From Psychrobacter sp. (GTDB taxonomy: Bacteria; Pseudomonadota; Gammaproteobacteria; Pseudomonadales; Moraxellaceae), in NCBI GenBank assembly GCA_029264635.1, contig JARIAA010000212.1:1-18636 (forward strand): a stretch of DNA of 18,636 nucleotides, read 5' to 3'. The notes beneath the pieces are model-generated. The model did not search any database. It saw only the letters and a program-made list of their open reading frames with translations, and was not told where the DNA came from. Numbering within the stretch: the first letter of the stretch is position 1; each line of letters begins with the position of its first letter. The position numbers were made by a program, and so were the translations under genes. Shown piece by piece: positions 1 to 7,745 of this stretch.

Positions 1-819
1 TTCGGACACTAACTCTGGTCTAGCACTGATCGTTTTTTTTCCATGCAAATTTATGATTCGCATCCAGTCTTCTTTCGTGTCATCAGTAACGAAAATAATT
101 TTCTTCTTTTCGTTCGTACGAGCGAACTCAATAATCTGTTTCCAAACAATAAGATCACCAAAACCTTTCCTATAGTTTAGTCCTTCAAAAGCATAATATT
201 CTTCACCGCTCTTGTTCTTTTGAGCTTTCAAGATATCTTCAAAACTTGGTGGTATCTTATTCTTAGCTCTAAACTCTCCATCCTTATATATATCTTCTAA
301 GGCCTTTTGATCTTTAGGAGGAGAACCTAGACTCCCTTTACTGACACTAAATAATTGTGTTAATTCGGTTAGAACCACGTCTTGGTCAATATCATTTGTC
401 AGTTTTTTAGCTTTAATTTCATCTAATTCACTTATAACTCTTTCAGACAACTCTCTAAACCTTTCAATGAAAGTTGCAGTTTCAATCTCACTATGCCTTT
501 TATCCAAATCTAGATCTTTGCACTTTTTCTCAATACTACTTATAGACTCTCTAATAGAATTTTTGATAGTTGATAAACTTGAGTTCTGCTCACCAAGTAC
601 GGTCAATCTGTTTCTATGAAACTCTAAACCTACTTGGTAAGGTATCCAAATTCTATCTTCTATTTTCTTGATAACATTTAGAACCTCATCTCTTGACTCT
701 TTTTTATATCGATATAAACCAAGAAGTACACTTGCATCAAACACAAATGTACCTTCTTCCCATAGTTCCTTAAACTGTTCAGGCGTTGGTTGATAATAGC
801 CTTTAAATAAACTTTCCAT
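1..819 (-). CDS. PIN-like domain nuclease (DUF4935/PIN_8 type), C-terminus cut by window edge
   Basis: An open frame runs from an ATG at 819 to base 1 (273 codons) without a stop. The N-terminus has FVFDASVLLGLYRY (residues 25-38), matching the opening strand and helix of large PIN_8 proteins. Acidic residues suited to the PIN metal site are present: D28, E66 (VGLEFHRN), D222 (FGDLIVWKQI) and D246/D247 (FVTDDTKEDW). RPELVSE near the cut end also fits the family. A central region (about 70-200) is rich in Lys, Glu and Ser and probably helical. Family members are predicted metal-dependent RNases, often in defence or toxin settings; activity here is inferred. The start lies 5 nt after the trpB stop with only a weak ribosome site, suggesting translational coupling or read-through. 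Bases 241-300 are 18/60 GC against 31/60 for 901-960 inside trpB, which suggests foreign origin. Confidence 0.85.
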   Translation of the reverse strand, partial: MESLFKGYYQPTPEQFKELWEEGTFVFDASVLLGLYRYKKESRDEVLNVIKKIEDRIWIPYQVGLEFHRNRLTVLGEQNSSLSTIKNSIRESISSIEKKCKDLDLDKRHSEIETATFIERFRELSERVISELDEIKAKKLTNDIDQDVVLTELTQLFSVSKGSLGSPPKDQKALEDIYKDGEFRAKNKIPPSFEDILKAQKNKSGEEYYAFEGLNYRKGFGDLIVWKQIIEFARTNEKKKIIFVTDDTKEDWMRIINLHGKKTISARPELVSE

Positions 820-824
820 AACTA

Positions 825-2093
825 TTACATCTCAATCCCTTCCGCCTTCATCACTGAATGCAAATCTTTGTCACCGCGACCTGACATATTGACGATAATG
901 GTTTGATCAGGAGTCATGGTCTTAGCTAGCTTAAGCGCATAGGCGACGGCATGCGCAGATTCGAGCGCTGGGATGATACCTTCTTTACGCGTGGATTCAT
1001 GAAAGCCCTCTAACGACTCTTTATCCGTACAGCCAACATACTCAACACGCTTCATATCTTTTAAGAAACTGTGCTCAGGACCGACACCAGGATAATCAAG
1101 ACCCGCTGATATAGAATGCGTCTCTTGGATTTGACCTTCATCGTCTGCCATCAGGTAAGTACGATTGCCATGTAGCACGCCGATACGACCAGCAGCCAAT
1201 GGTGCAGAATGGCGACCCGTTTCAATGCCATCACCTGTGGCTTCGACGCCATACATTTTGACGTCAGGATCATTCAAGAAGTCAAAAAACAAACCAATTG
1301 CGTTTGAACCACCACCAACACAAGCGACCAACGCATCAGGCAGCTTACCCGTTTTTTCTAAATGCTGAATACGCGCTTCTTTACCGATAATTGCTTGAAA
1401 GTCACGTACTAATAGCGGATAAGGATGCGGGCCTGCAACTGTACCGATGATATAATAAGTGGTATCGACATTAGTGACCCAGTCGCGCATGGCTTCATTC
1501 ATCGCATCTTTCAGCGTGCGCGAGCCTGAAGTCACTGGCACAACCGTCGCGCCAAGTAAACGCATACGATAAACGTTCATCTTTTGGCGCTCGACATCAT
1601 CGGCACCCATATAGACGATACACTCTAGCCCTAGGCGTGCAGCGATGGTTGCCGTCGCCACGCCATGCTGACCTGCGCCCGTTTCAGCGATAATGCGTTT
1701 CTTACCACACATCTTGGCAAGGAGTGCCTGCCCAATGGTGTTATTCACCTTATGGGCGCCAGTATGATTTAAGTCTTCACGCTTAAAGTAAATCTGCGCG
1801 CCACCAATCTCATCACTTAAGCGCTTAGCATGGTAAAGCGGCGTTGGACGACCGACATAATTGACCAAGTCATTATGATACTCTTCCCAAAATGCAGGAT
1901 CGGCCTTTACTTTGGTATATAGCGCCTCAAGCTCTTCTAAGGCGGCCATCAGCGTTTCAGAGACAAAGCGACCACCATGGACGCCGAAATGTCCGCGTGC
2001 ATCAGGATATTGGTTAAAGTCTTGGACGTCTATTGGGTTGGTAAAGGTATTGATGGCTTTAGCCGTTGCATCTTTGTTAATGACGTGACTCAT
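825..2093 (-). CDS. trpB: Tryptophan synthase beta chain
   Basis: TrpB condenses indole with L-serine to L-tryptophan using PLP, normally in an alpha2-beta2 complex with TrpA in the cytosol. The 422-residue protein carries the PLP lysine in NHTGAHKVNNT (K115), the phosphate-binding loop CVGGGSNAIG (about 258-267) and the C-terminal VNMSGRGDKD. Its length is slightly above the usual ~400 because of a short N-terminal extension before the conserved start (PDARGHFGVHGGRFV). The start is supported by AGGA 6 nt upstream. It lies 86 nt downstream of trpF and is probably cotranscribed with it. No trpA follows in the window; a PIN-like gene occupies that position instead. All catalytic elements look intact. 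Confidence 0.98.
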   Translation of the reverse strand: MSHVINKDATAKAINTFTNPIDVQDFNQYPDARGHFGVHGGRFVSETLMAALEELEALYTKVKADPAFWEEYHNDLVNYVGRPTPLYHAKRLSDEIGGAQIYFKREDLNHTGAHKVNNTIGQALLAKMCGKKRIIAETGAGQHGVATATIAARLGLECIVYMGADDVERQKMNVYRMRLLGATVVPVTSGSRTLKDAMNEAMRDWVTNVDTTYYIIGTVAGPHPYPLLVRDFQAIIGKEARIQHLEKTGKLPDALVACVGGGSNAIGLFFDFLNDPDVKMYGVEATGDGIETGRHSAPLAAGRIGVLHGNRTYLMADDEGQIQETHSISAGLDYPGVGPEHSFLKDMKRVEYVGCTDKESLEGFHESTRKEGIIPALESAHAVAYALKLAKTMTPDQTIIVNMSGRGDKDLHSVMKAEGIEM

Positions 2094-2179
2094 GATAATT
2101 CCTACTGTAATAAGTGGTATTTTTTAGAATAAATATAGAGAAAATAGTTTAAGCAATTCGTTATTTGATTGATACAAAA

Positions 2180-2860
2180 CTAACTGATATTCAAAGGCTC
2201 TCTAAGCGTCTCATTTTGCCATCGGTCGCGTTTAACAGCTTTCATAAAAGCTCGCATCTTATTAGCGTCTTTTTTGCCTTTATCAACCTCAATTGCGCCG
2301 CTGACATCGACGCCATAAATAGGCAAATCATGAGTCGAAGCGACGTTGTCGGCATTTAGTCCACCCGCTAAGACAATCGGCAGTGAGCTATTAGACGGAA
2401 TAAGGCTCCAGTCAAAGCGCGCGCCCGTACCGCCATATTTATGCGGATGATAAGCATCAAGTAAGATACTACTCGCTCCTGCTAAAGCGAAACTATCAAT
2501 ACGGGCGCTCACGCTATCTAGCGTGTCTTGCTCAGTATTGATACGTAGCGCTTTCATCCAGCGTTTATTAATAGCACCTGCCAGATGCTGACACTGCTCA
2601 GGTGTCTCGTCACCGTGGAATTGAAGGATATCAAAAGGCACATTATTTGCCAGCTCAATCAGCTCATCTTGAGATATATTGACGACCAAAGCCACAATAC
2701 TCACAAAAGCAGGCACGGCTGCACTCAATGTCTGCGCCTGCGTTAAGGTGACGGCACGCGGACTTGGCGGATAAAACACCAAACCGATAGCATCAACACC
2801 CAGTTGCACAGCAGCATCGACATCACTAGGCTGAGTAAACCCGCAAAACTTAACGTGCAT
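2180..2860 (-). CDS. trpF: Phosphoribosylanthranilate isomerase
   Basis: TrpF carries out the Amadori rearrangement of N-(5-phosphoribosyl)anthranilate to CdRP in tryptophan synthesis. The 226-residue TIM barrel starts with VKFCGFTQ, giving the catalytic base Cys6. Asp135 in LLDAYHPHKYGGTG is the likely general acid. FHGDE (81-85), LAGGLNADNV (164-173) and GVDVSGAIE (183-191) form the phosphate-binding strands. It is monofunctional, not fused to TrpC. AAGG lies 7 nt before the ATG. It is the first gene of the trpF-trpB unit and is divergent from the photolyase gene. The C-terminal tail (about 205-226) is somewhat longer and more polar than typical. Confidence 0.97.
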   Translation of the reverse strand: MHVKFCGFTQPSDVDAAVQLGVDAIGLVFYPPSPRAVTLTQAQTLSAAVPAFVSIVALVVNISQDELIELANNVPFDILQFHGDETPEQCQHLAGAINKRWMKALRINTEQDTLDSVSARIDSFALAGASSILLDAYHPHKYGGTGARFDWSLIPSNSSLPIVLAGGLNADNVASTHDLPIYGVDVSGAIEVDKGKKDANKMRAFMKAVKRDRWQNETLREPLNIS

Positions 2861-2883
2861 TATGTGGCCTTAAAACGTTAAAT

Positions 2884-2912
2884 ATAATATTAAGTATGAC
2901 GTTAATTGACAA
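2884..2912 (-). promoter_or_regulatory. Predicted sigma70 promoter of trpF-trpB
   Basis: Read on the minus strand, TTGTCA (2912-2907) and TATTAT (2889-2884) are separated by exactly 17 nt. Each hexamer differs from consensus at one position. The expected transcription start near 2877 leaves a leader of under 20 nt before trpF, too short for a classical attenuator or leader peptide. Confidence 0.65.
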
Positions 2913-3054
2913 GTTCGCGATAAACGCTAATCATTAACTATGATGCTGATTTGTTAATCAACTGGCAAATCCATTGCATCCAAAAACTTATCCTAGCATA
3001 CTTTTATTCATAGTTTTGTTTATGATTGCGATTGATTAATAGAGGAATACTTGA

Positions 3055-4758
3055 ATGTCTAAAACTGCGTCAGCTAATGACGACTATAACAATAATACCA
3101 ATGCAGATGTGACCCATTATTTAATGTGGTTTCGCCGTGATTTGCGCATCTATGATAATACCGCTTTGGCAGCTATCTGCGAGCGTGCACATGATAATAA
3201 TGCCTCAGTTAGCGCTATTTTTCTTGTGACCCCCGAGCAGTTGCAAGCACACGATACTTCGATAGCACAGGTTGATCATATTATGCGTACCCTACCGATA
3301 CTTGCTCATCATTTGCAGACACAACTCAACATCACTTTACATGTGCAGGTTTGCCAAAATTTCACTGACTGTGTGGATACGCTAAGCGCACTGTGTGCCG
3401 CTAACCATATCAGCTGCGTGATGGCCAATCATGAGTATGAAGGTAATGAGATTGACCGCGATGAGCAATTGACCGCACGATTGGCAAAAAACGATATTGC
3501 GTTTATGCGCTGGCATGACCAATGTATTTTACCGCCGCAAAGTATCACAACGAACGATGGCGATACTATGTACAAAGTGTTCACCCCATTTTATAAAAAG
3601 TGGCGACACACTTTAGAGGTAAGTACGATGCAAATGCATGAACCAATCGCTAGCAATAGCAGTAATAGAGCCAAGTTAGAAACGTCAAATGAGAGTGCCA
3701 CTACTATCCAAGCTATAGAAAAGTTAGGCAAAGAAACCGTCGACAATTATCAAAAGGCATTACGAGATGACTTTTCATTACAAGACATTGATTCACTACA
3801 GCATATTGATATGGACACGCAGCTTGACCACGCTTGTGCAGATTACCCTGCTGGTGAAGCAGCCGCTTACCAGCGTTTAGAAGCTTTTATCGCTGATGAC
3901 ATCGATGACTATGATACAGCCCGTGATGCGCCAAGTTTGCAAGCGACTAGCCAGTTATCAGCTTACCTGACTATTGGCGCAATCAGCCCCAGACTGTGTT
4001 ATTTGCAGGCGACCAAAGCATTAGAAAAACGGCACGGTAATGATGACGATAGCCTTGATGACTTTGATAACTATGGTGATTCTAACAACAATAGTGACTC
4101 TGATAACAATAGTGACTCTGACAACAATGACATTAACCGCTGGATAAGCGAGCTGGCTTGGCGAGATTTTTATCGACATGTTTTAGTAGAGAAGCCAGAG
4201 CTTGTCCGCCACAAAGCTTATAAAGAAGATACCGATACCAAAATCAATTGGTCATATAACAACGATGATTTTATGGCATGGTGTACAGGCATGACAGGTG
4301 TGCCACTGGTTGATGCTGCCATGCGCTGTCTCAATGCGACGGGCTTTATGCACAATCGCTTACGGATGGTCACGGCGATGTTTTTGACTAAAGACTTACT
4401 CATTGATTGGCGCCTGGGCGAGCGCTATTTTAATCAGCAACTGATAGATGGTGATTTTGCTTCTAATAATGGCGGCTGGCAGTGGAGCGCATCGACAGGG
4501 ACGGACTCGGCACCTTACTTTCGTATTATGAATCCTTTTAGCCAAGCTGGTTCTCATGATCCAAAAGCCATCTTTATCAAGACTTGGTTACCTGAGCTCG
4601 AAGACATGCCTGCCAGCATCTTGCACAGCGAGGACAAAATGCGTAAGACGCTGAAAAAAGGTGGTCAGTTTGCCTATATCAACTATCCAGCGCCCATGGT
4701 AGAACATAAAGCAGCTCGGCAATTGGCAATTGCTGAGTTTAAAAAGACTAATATCTGA
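3055..4758 (+). CDS. phrB: Deoxyribodipyrimidine photolyase (class I cryptochrome/photolyase family)
   Basis: This enzyme repairs UV-induced cyclobutane pyrimidine dimers using blue light and FADH-. The N-terminal antenna domain opens with HYLMWFRRDLRIYDNTAL (21-38). The FAD domain includes ELAWRDFYRHVL (366-377) and GGWQWSASTGTDSAPYFR (473-490), the conserved flavin and lesion-binding region with the inner electron-transfer tryptophan. The protein has 567 residues against about 470 for E. coli PhrB. The excess lies in a Ser/Thr-rich stretch near 190-245 and an acidic Asn/Ser/Asp insert near 325-362, encoded partly by an 18-bp tandem repeat. AGAGGA lies 8 nt before the ATG. It is a single gene, divergent from trpF and convergent with the Roadblock gene. 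A cryptochrome-like role cannot be excluded but repair is much more likely. Confidence 0.95.
   Translation: MSKTASANDDYNNNTNADVTHYLMWFRRDLRIYDNTALAAICERAHDNNASVSAIFLVTPEQLQAHDTSIAQVDHIMRTLPILAHHLQTQLNITLHVQVCQNFTDCVDTLSALCAANHISCVMANHEYEGNEIDRDEQLTARLAKNDIAFMRWHDQCILPPQSITTNDGDTMYKVFTPFYKKWRHTLEVSTMQMHEPIASNSSNRAKLETSNESATTIQAIEKLGKETVDNYQKALRDDFSLQDIDSLQHIDMDTQLDHACADYPAGEAAAYQRLEAFIADDIDDYDTARDAPSLQATSQLSAYLTIGAISPRLCYLQATKALEKRHGNDDDSLDDFDNYGDSNNNSDSDNNSDSDNNDINRWISELAWRDFYRHVLVEKPELVRHKAYKEDTDTKINWSYNNDDFMAWCTGMTGVPLVDAAMRCLNATGFMHNRLRMVTAMFLTKDLLIDWRLGERYFNQQLIDGDFASNNGGWQWSASTGTDSAPYFRIMNPFSQAGSHDPKAIFIKTWLPELEDMPASILHSEDKMRKTLKKGGQFAYINYPAPMVEHKAARQLAIAEFKKTNI
4087..4131 (+). repeat. 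18-bp in-frame tandem repeat inside the photolyase gene
   Basis: Two 18-bp copies (4087-4104 and 4105-4122), differing only at the last base, are followed by a partial third copy to 4131. They encode NNSDSD twice and then NND (residues 345-359). The unit keeps frame, so slippage would change loop length without breaking the gene. Confidence 0.9.
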
Positions 4759-4797
4759 TTAGACTGAGATCAATATGAACCAGTATTTGTCATCGTA

Positions 4798-5238
4798 TTA
4801 TTTACTATGATATTGTTGATCAAGCTCTACTAAATGATTGATGGCCTTATTCATACCGTGCATAATTTGCCCAAGCAGGACTTGTTGTTTGGTAACTACG
4901 ATGACAATCATCGGCTGATTGTTATTAGGCACGGCGCTGATCATAATCTTTCCGTCTTGAGCATCCAAAATGACAGAGCGACAGCCCGTTAGCTTTGCTT
5001 CATTGGTCAGCGCTTGCACTAAAGCCAAAATAGAGCTACCGACCGCAGATAATTTACCAGCGTCATAGTCTTTTTGAAAAATAGAGCTGACTTCAAATCC
5101 ATCAGTGGTCGCAAGCAACACGCCATCGATACCGCTGGTGGCATGAATCAGATTATGTAAAACTTCTTTTGCCGCTATAAGATAGTTTTCAGAAGGCTTA
5201 AGACGGTTTGTCTCCATCTGAAACAGCGTATCATTCAT
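4798..5238 (-). CDS. Roadblock/LC7 domain protein, partner of the upstream small GTPase
   Basis: This 146-residue protein looks like a single Roadblock/LC7 domain. After a short polar N-terminus (about 1-20), it has a helix (NYLIAAKEVLHNLIHAT), GIDGVLLATTDGFEVSS (a typical beta hairpin) and a long helix (KLSAVGSSILALVQALTNEA). Strands SVILDAQDGKIMISAV and MIVIVVTKQQVLLGQIM follow, then a C-terminal helix. Such proteins bind Ras-like GTPases and in MglB act as GTPase-activating proteins; a GAP role here is inferred. It lies 99 nt downstream of the GTPase gene in the same direction and is last in the three-gene module. It converges on the photolyase gene with 39 nt between stops. No terminator-like hairpin with a U tract was seen there. 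Confidence 0.88.
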   Translation of the reverse strand: MNDTLFQMETNRLKPSENYLIAAKEVLHNLIHATSGIDGVLLATTDGFEVSSIFQKDYDAGKLSAVGSSILALVQALTNEAKLTGCRSVILDAQDGKIMISAVPNNNQPMIVIVVTKQQVLLGQIMHGMNKAINHLVELDQQYHSK

Positions 5239-5337
5239 TATGTTTTGTCCGTTATTTATAAATGCAGGGTTATATCTAGTGATATTTGCAGATGTGTTGG
5301 TTGGAATAAGTAAATAGCAAGGCTTGCACTTACTTAA

Positions 5338-5862
5338 TTAATCTTGTTCAAGCGCGGTGATAATGGTTTCTACTAGTAACAGCACATCGTCTTTTTTGCG
5401 CATATCCACTGGAAAAATGGGGATACTACGCTTGTTCTCATCTAACCATTCACGGTAAATATCAAACTCACGCTCAGGTTTTTTATCCACTTGGCTGATA
5501 CCGACAATAATACGCCCTTGATAGATCTTCTCAAAAGTTTGCAGATAATATGCCATGTACTGTACTGGATTGGCAGCAGAGTGGTCGATTAAGATAATCA
5601 CCCCAAGCGCTCCCTGCGATAGGATCGGCCAAATAAAATTAAAGCGCTCTTGTCCTGGCGTACCATAAAGACCGATACCCGTCCCGCCCTCTAAGGTCAG
5701 CTCACCATAATCCATCCCAACAGTCGTCAGCACCTTAGTATGTGCGTCCAGATCTGTATTTTGCACTTCAGTTGATACCACAGGGATGTCAGAGAGGCTA
5801 GCAATAGCTTGGGTTTTTCCAGCGCCCATTGGACCACTAAAAACAATTTTTAGACGTTGCAT
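5338..5862 (-). CDS. Small Ras-like GTPase (COG2229 type)
   Basis: This 174-residue protein is almost a bare G domain. The P-loop GPMGAGKT is at 10-17 and the switch I strand TTVGMDYGEL at 46-55. The switch II motif LYGTPGQERF is at 65-74, with Gly where Ras has the Asp of DTAGQE. The base-recognition motif is ISQVDK (122-127) instead of NKxD. Both deviations are common, to my knowledge, in the bacterial COG2229 group, so they do not by themselves mean loss of GTP binding. The adjacent Roadblock gene supports a switch-and-regulator pair like MglA/MglB. The preceding gene ends 106 nt upstream, and a weak -10 (TATTAT) in that gap could allow separate expression. No strong ribosome site precedes the ATG; only a distant AGG is visible. 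Confidence 0.9.
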   Translation of the reverse strand: MQRLKIVFSGPMGAGKTQAIASLSDIPVVSTEVQNTDLDAHTKVLTTVGMDYGELTLEGGTGIGLYGTPGQERFNFIWPILSQGALGVIILIDHSAANPVQYMAYYLQTFEKIYQGRIIVGISQVDKKPEREFDIYREWLDENKRSIPIFPVDMRKKDDVLLLVETIITALEQD

Positions 5863-5968
5863 AATAATTGACTACCTATCACTCAAAGGAGCGTTCAAAA
5901 AAATAATACAAATGGAAAAATAAATGGCTAACTAGTTGGAAAATAGCTGGTAGCGGATGAGGCTGACG

Positions 5969-7387
5969 TTATAGGCCAAGCTTTCGACGCAGCTTCGATA
6001 AAAACCCACGTTTTTCTTGCTGGGCCGAGGTGAGCTTTTGACTACTCGATTTACTCGTAGCGCTATTGTTTATACTTCTTGCAGCAAATATAGTACTTGA
6101 TGTCGCCCCCTTAGCAGGTTCACCTCGAGCACGCCTATCTAACAACGCATCAAACGTATTGTGTTTTTTATTACTCATAGTCGATGTAGCTGATTCGTCT
6201 GCTATGTTATTAGCGCTGGTGTTATTAGCGCTGGTAGCTGTATTCGACGACGTTATTATAGAAGGCCTATGCTTGTTTGCCTCAAGATGCGAATGGTCAA
6301 TCAGCGTATCAAGCTGATAGTAGTTCTCAGTTTGCAGGCTTCCTGAAAATAAAAGACTGGCGATTATTTTTTTGGCGGTTTTGATGGAAATACCATCTAA
6401 CCCTGCCAATTGATTAACATCACATGGCGCAGACTCTAGTGCTGTCATCACTTGTAAGAGCTCGCGTCGACCTTCACCAATCATGCCCACCATGCTATTG
6501 TTTGTAGTATGTTTTTGCACGACAGGTTTAATCCAGTAGCGCAGCTGATAGCTCGTATCATCATTTACCAATGGCAGCAATAACTCTGACTGCTGCCAAG
6601 CACATTGCCAAAGCCATTGGATTAAATCTTCGGCCTCGATATCTTCTGGGCGCTCATGATTATAAGGCTGCAACTGCCAACCAAGAGTGAGAGTAGATAA
6701 AGGGCCGTTTTCAAAACCTTGAAGGCACCAAGCACGAGAATGCTTAGGCTCGATAATAGCAAGCACTTGCTGACCGACGACTATCTGATAAAGCCCCAAT
6801 GGGCGCTGTTGGAGTGTTTTTATAACGCTAATGATGTTCTTATAATCTTCTGAGCGAAAATGGGTATTAAAGCTCGGAGCAGCAGCATGATTGCTATTGG
6901 CAGTATGTTCCGAATTCAAGGTTACCACTTCGCTAAAAGGTGATGGCGTTTGATGAGTACTGAGCATGTCATCTACCCATGTTTCATCTTGATAGCCAGT
7001 CTTATCTGATATTACAGGCTTTTGAGTCAATATGGAGACCGACTTTATCAACCAAGATTTGAGCTCATCAAGCTGTCTGAGCGGTAACATAATTTTATCA
7101 TTTACTATGACACCAGCCATAGCCTCCGTTCGACTGACGTATAAGACAGGTTTATGCTGCTGATTTTGTAAATGTTCGATGCTAGCAGCATGACGAAGCT
7201 CACTATCAATCAAAAATAAATCGACCTGCGGATCTGTAGCGAGTACCCATTCAAGATCAACGTCTAAATGCAGTAGCACTCGCAGATAGCCTTTAAGTAC
7301 GATTTCATCAGCAGGCTTTAAGCCAACCAATGCCGTACGCAACACATTTTTCGGATTACTTTGGGTATATGCTGCAAAGCTACTCAT
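5969..7387 (-). CDS. Multidomain signalling protein with receiver-like N-terminus and winged-helix-like region
   Basis: I do not recognise the family. I prefer the ATG at 7387 (472 residues) because GGAG lies 7 nt upstream. The in-frame ATG at 7417 (482 residues) has no ribosome site. Residues 14-115 look like a degenerate response-regulator receiver: VDLFLID (55-61), KPVLYVSR (79-86) and IMLPLRQLDELKSWL (99-113), without a clear Lys-Pro switch. A polar linker follows. Residues 182-300 form a Trp-rich alpha/beta region, then a winged-helix-like segment (about 305-360: RRELLQVM, CDVNQLAGLDGISIKTAKKI, SGSLQ). The Ser/Thr/Asn/Ala-rich tail (about 370-455) is probably disordered and ends with a basic stretch (EKRGFLSKLRRKLGL). 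It heads the GTPase and Roadblock module, so it may be the effector or sensor; this is inference. Confidence 0.75.
   Translation of the reverse strand: MSSFAAYTQSNPKNVLRTALVGLKPADEIVLKGYLRVLLHLDVDLEWVLATDPQVDLFLIDSELRHAASIEHLQNQQHKPVLYVSRTEAMAGVIVNDKIMLPLRQLDELKSWLIKSVSILTQKPVISDKTGYQDETWVDDMLSTHQTPSPFSEVVTLNSEHTANSNHAAAPSFNTHFRSEDYKNIISVIKTLQQRPLGLYQIVVGQQVLAIIEPKHSRAWCLQGFENGPLSTLTLGWQLQPYNHERPEDIEAEDLIQWLWQCAWQQSELLLPLVNDDTSYQLRYWIKPVVQKHTTNNSMVGMIGEGRRELLQVMTALESAPCDVNQLAGLDGISIKTAKKIIASLLFSGSLQTENYYQLDTLIDHSHLEANKHRPSIITSSNTATSANNTSANNIADESATSTMSNKKHNTFDALLDRRARGEPAKGATSSTIFAARSINNSATSKSSSQKLTSAQQEKRGFLSKLRRKLGL
6206..6235 (-). repeat. 15-bp perfect tandem duplication in the signalling gene
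   Basis: Two identical 15-bp units (6206-6220 and 6221-6235) encode TSANN twice in the disordered-looking tail of the signalling protein (residues about 386-395 counted from the 7387 start). The duplication keeps frame. Confidence 0.9.
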
Positions 7388-7417
7388 CTGCCATCTCCAA
7401 ACGTCGCGTTTTGCCAT

Positions 7418-7745
7418 AACTTTTGTTAAGCCAACGCCTCTCGCTAATATTATTTATACACCGCGTCAGCTTATCTGACTTTATTTAGCACAGCTTATGC
7501 TTATCTAGCATTGGTTGAATAAGGCTTAATGCATATTCACAATTATAAAGTGTAAAAAATATTAGAGATATACCTGTTAAGCCGCTTATCATGCCACCCA
7601 TACCATGATTTTATGATTTGCTATACGTTTTATAAGAAAAATACTGTTATTACCCTTATCAAATAGTAAACGCCCTGTGATTGGCGAATAAAACCACTAA
7701 TCATAAGGCGCTAAAACAATTAAAGATAAAGAGGTCAATAAAAAA
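7418..7745. other. 328-nt intergenic gap
   Basis: This AT-rich gap separates the DUF4230 gene from the downstream signalling gene, both on the minus strand. It holds one imperfect hairpin just after the DUF4230 stop (listed separately). No ORF with a convincing ribosome site and no clear -35/-10 pair was seen. The promoter of the signalling gene should lie in its left half; TATAAA-like and AATATT stretches occur near 7445-7465. Confidence 0.5.
7671..7710 (-). terminator. Possible weak terminator after the DUF4230 gene
   Basis: On the minus strand CGCCTTATGATT (7710-7699) can pair with AATCACAGGGCG (7682-7671) over 12 positions, with one mismatch and one G-U pair. The loop is 16 nt. The following sequence is only moderately U-rich (TTTACTATTTG), so termination may be inefficient. 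Confidence 0.4.

Noticed and set aside
2861..2906. trp attenuator or leader peptide
   Set aside because: The predicted transcription start leaves under 20 nt before trpF, too short for an attenuator.
5338..5862. Loss of GTP binding from altered G3 and G4 motifs
   Set aside because: The LYGTPGQERF motif is typical of the COG2229 group and the P-loop is intact, so the deviations are likely family features.
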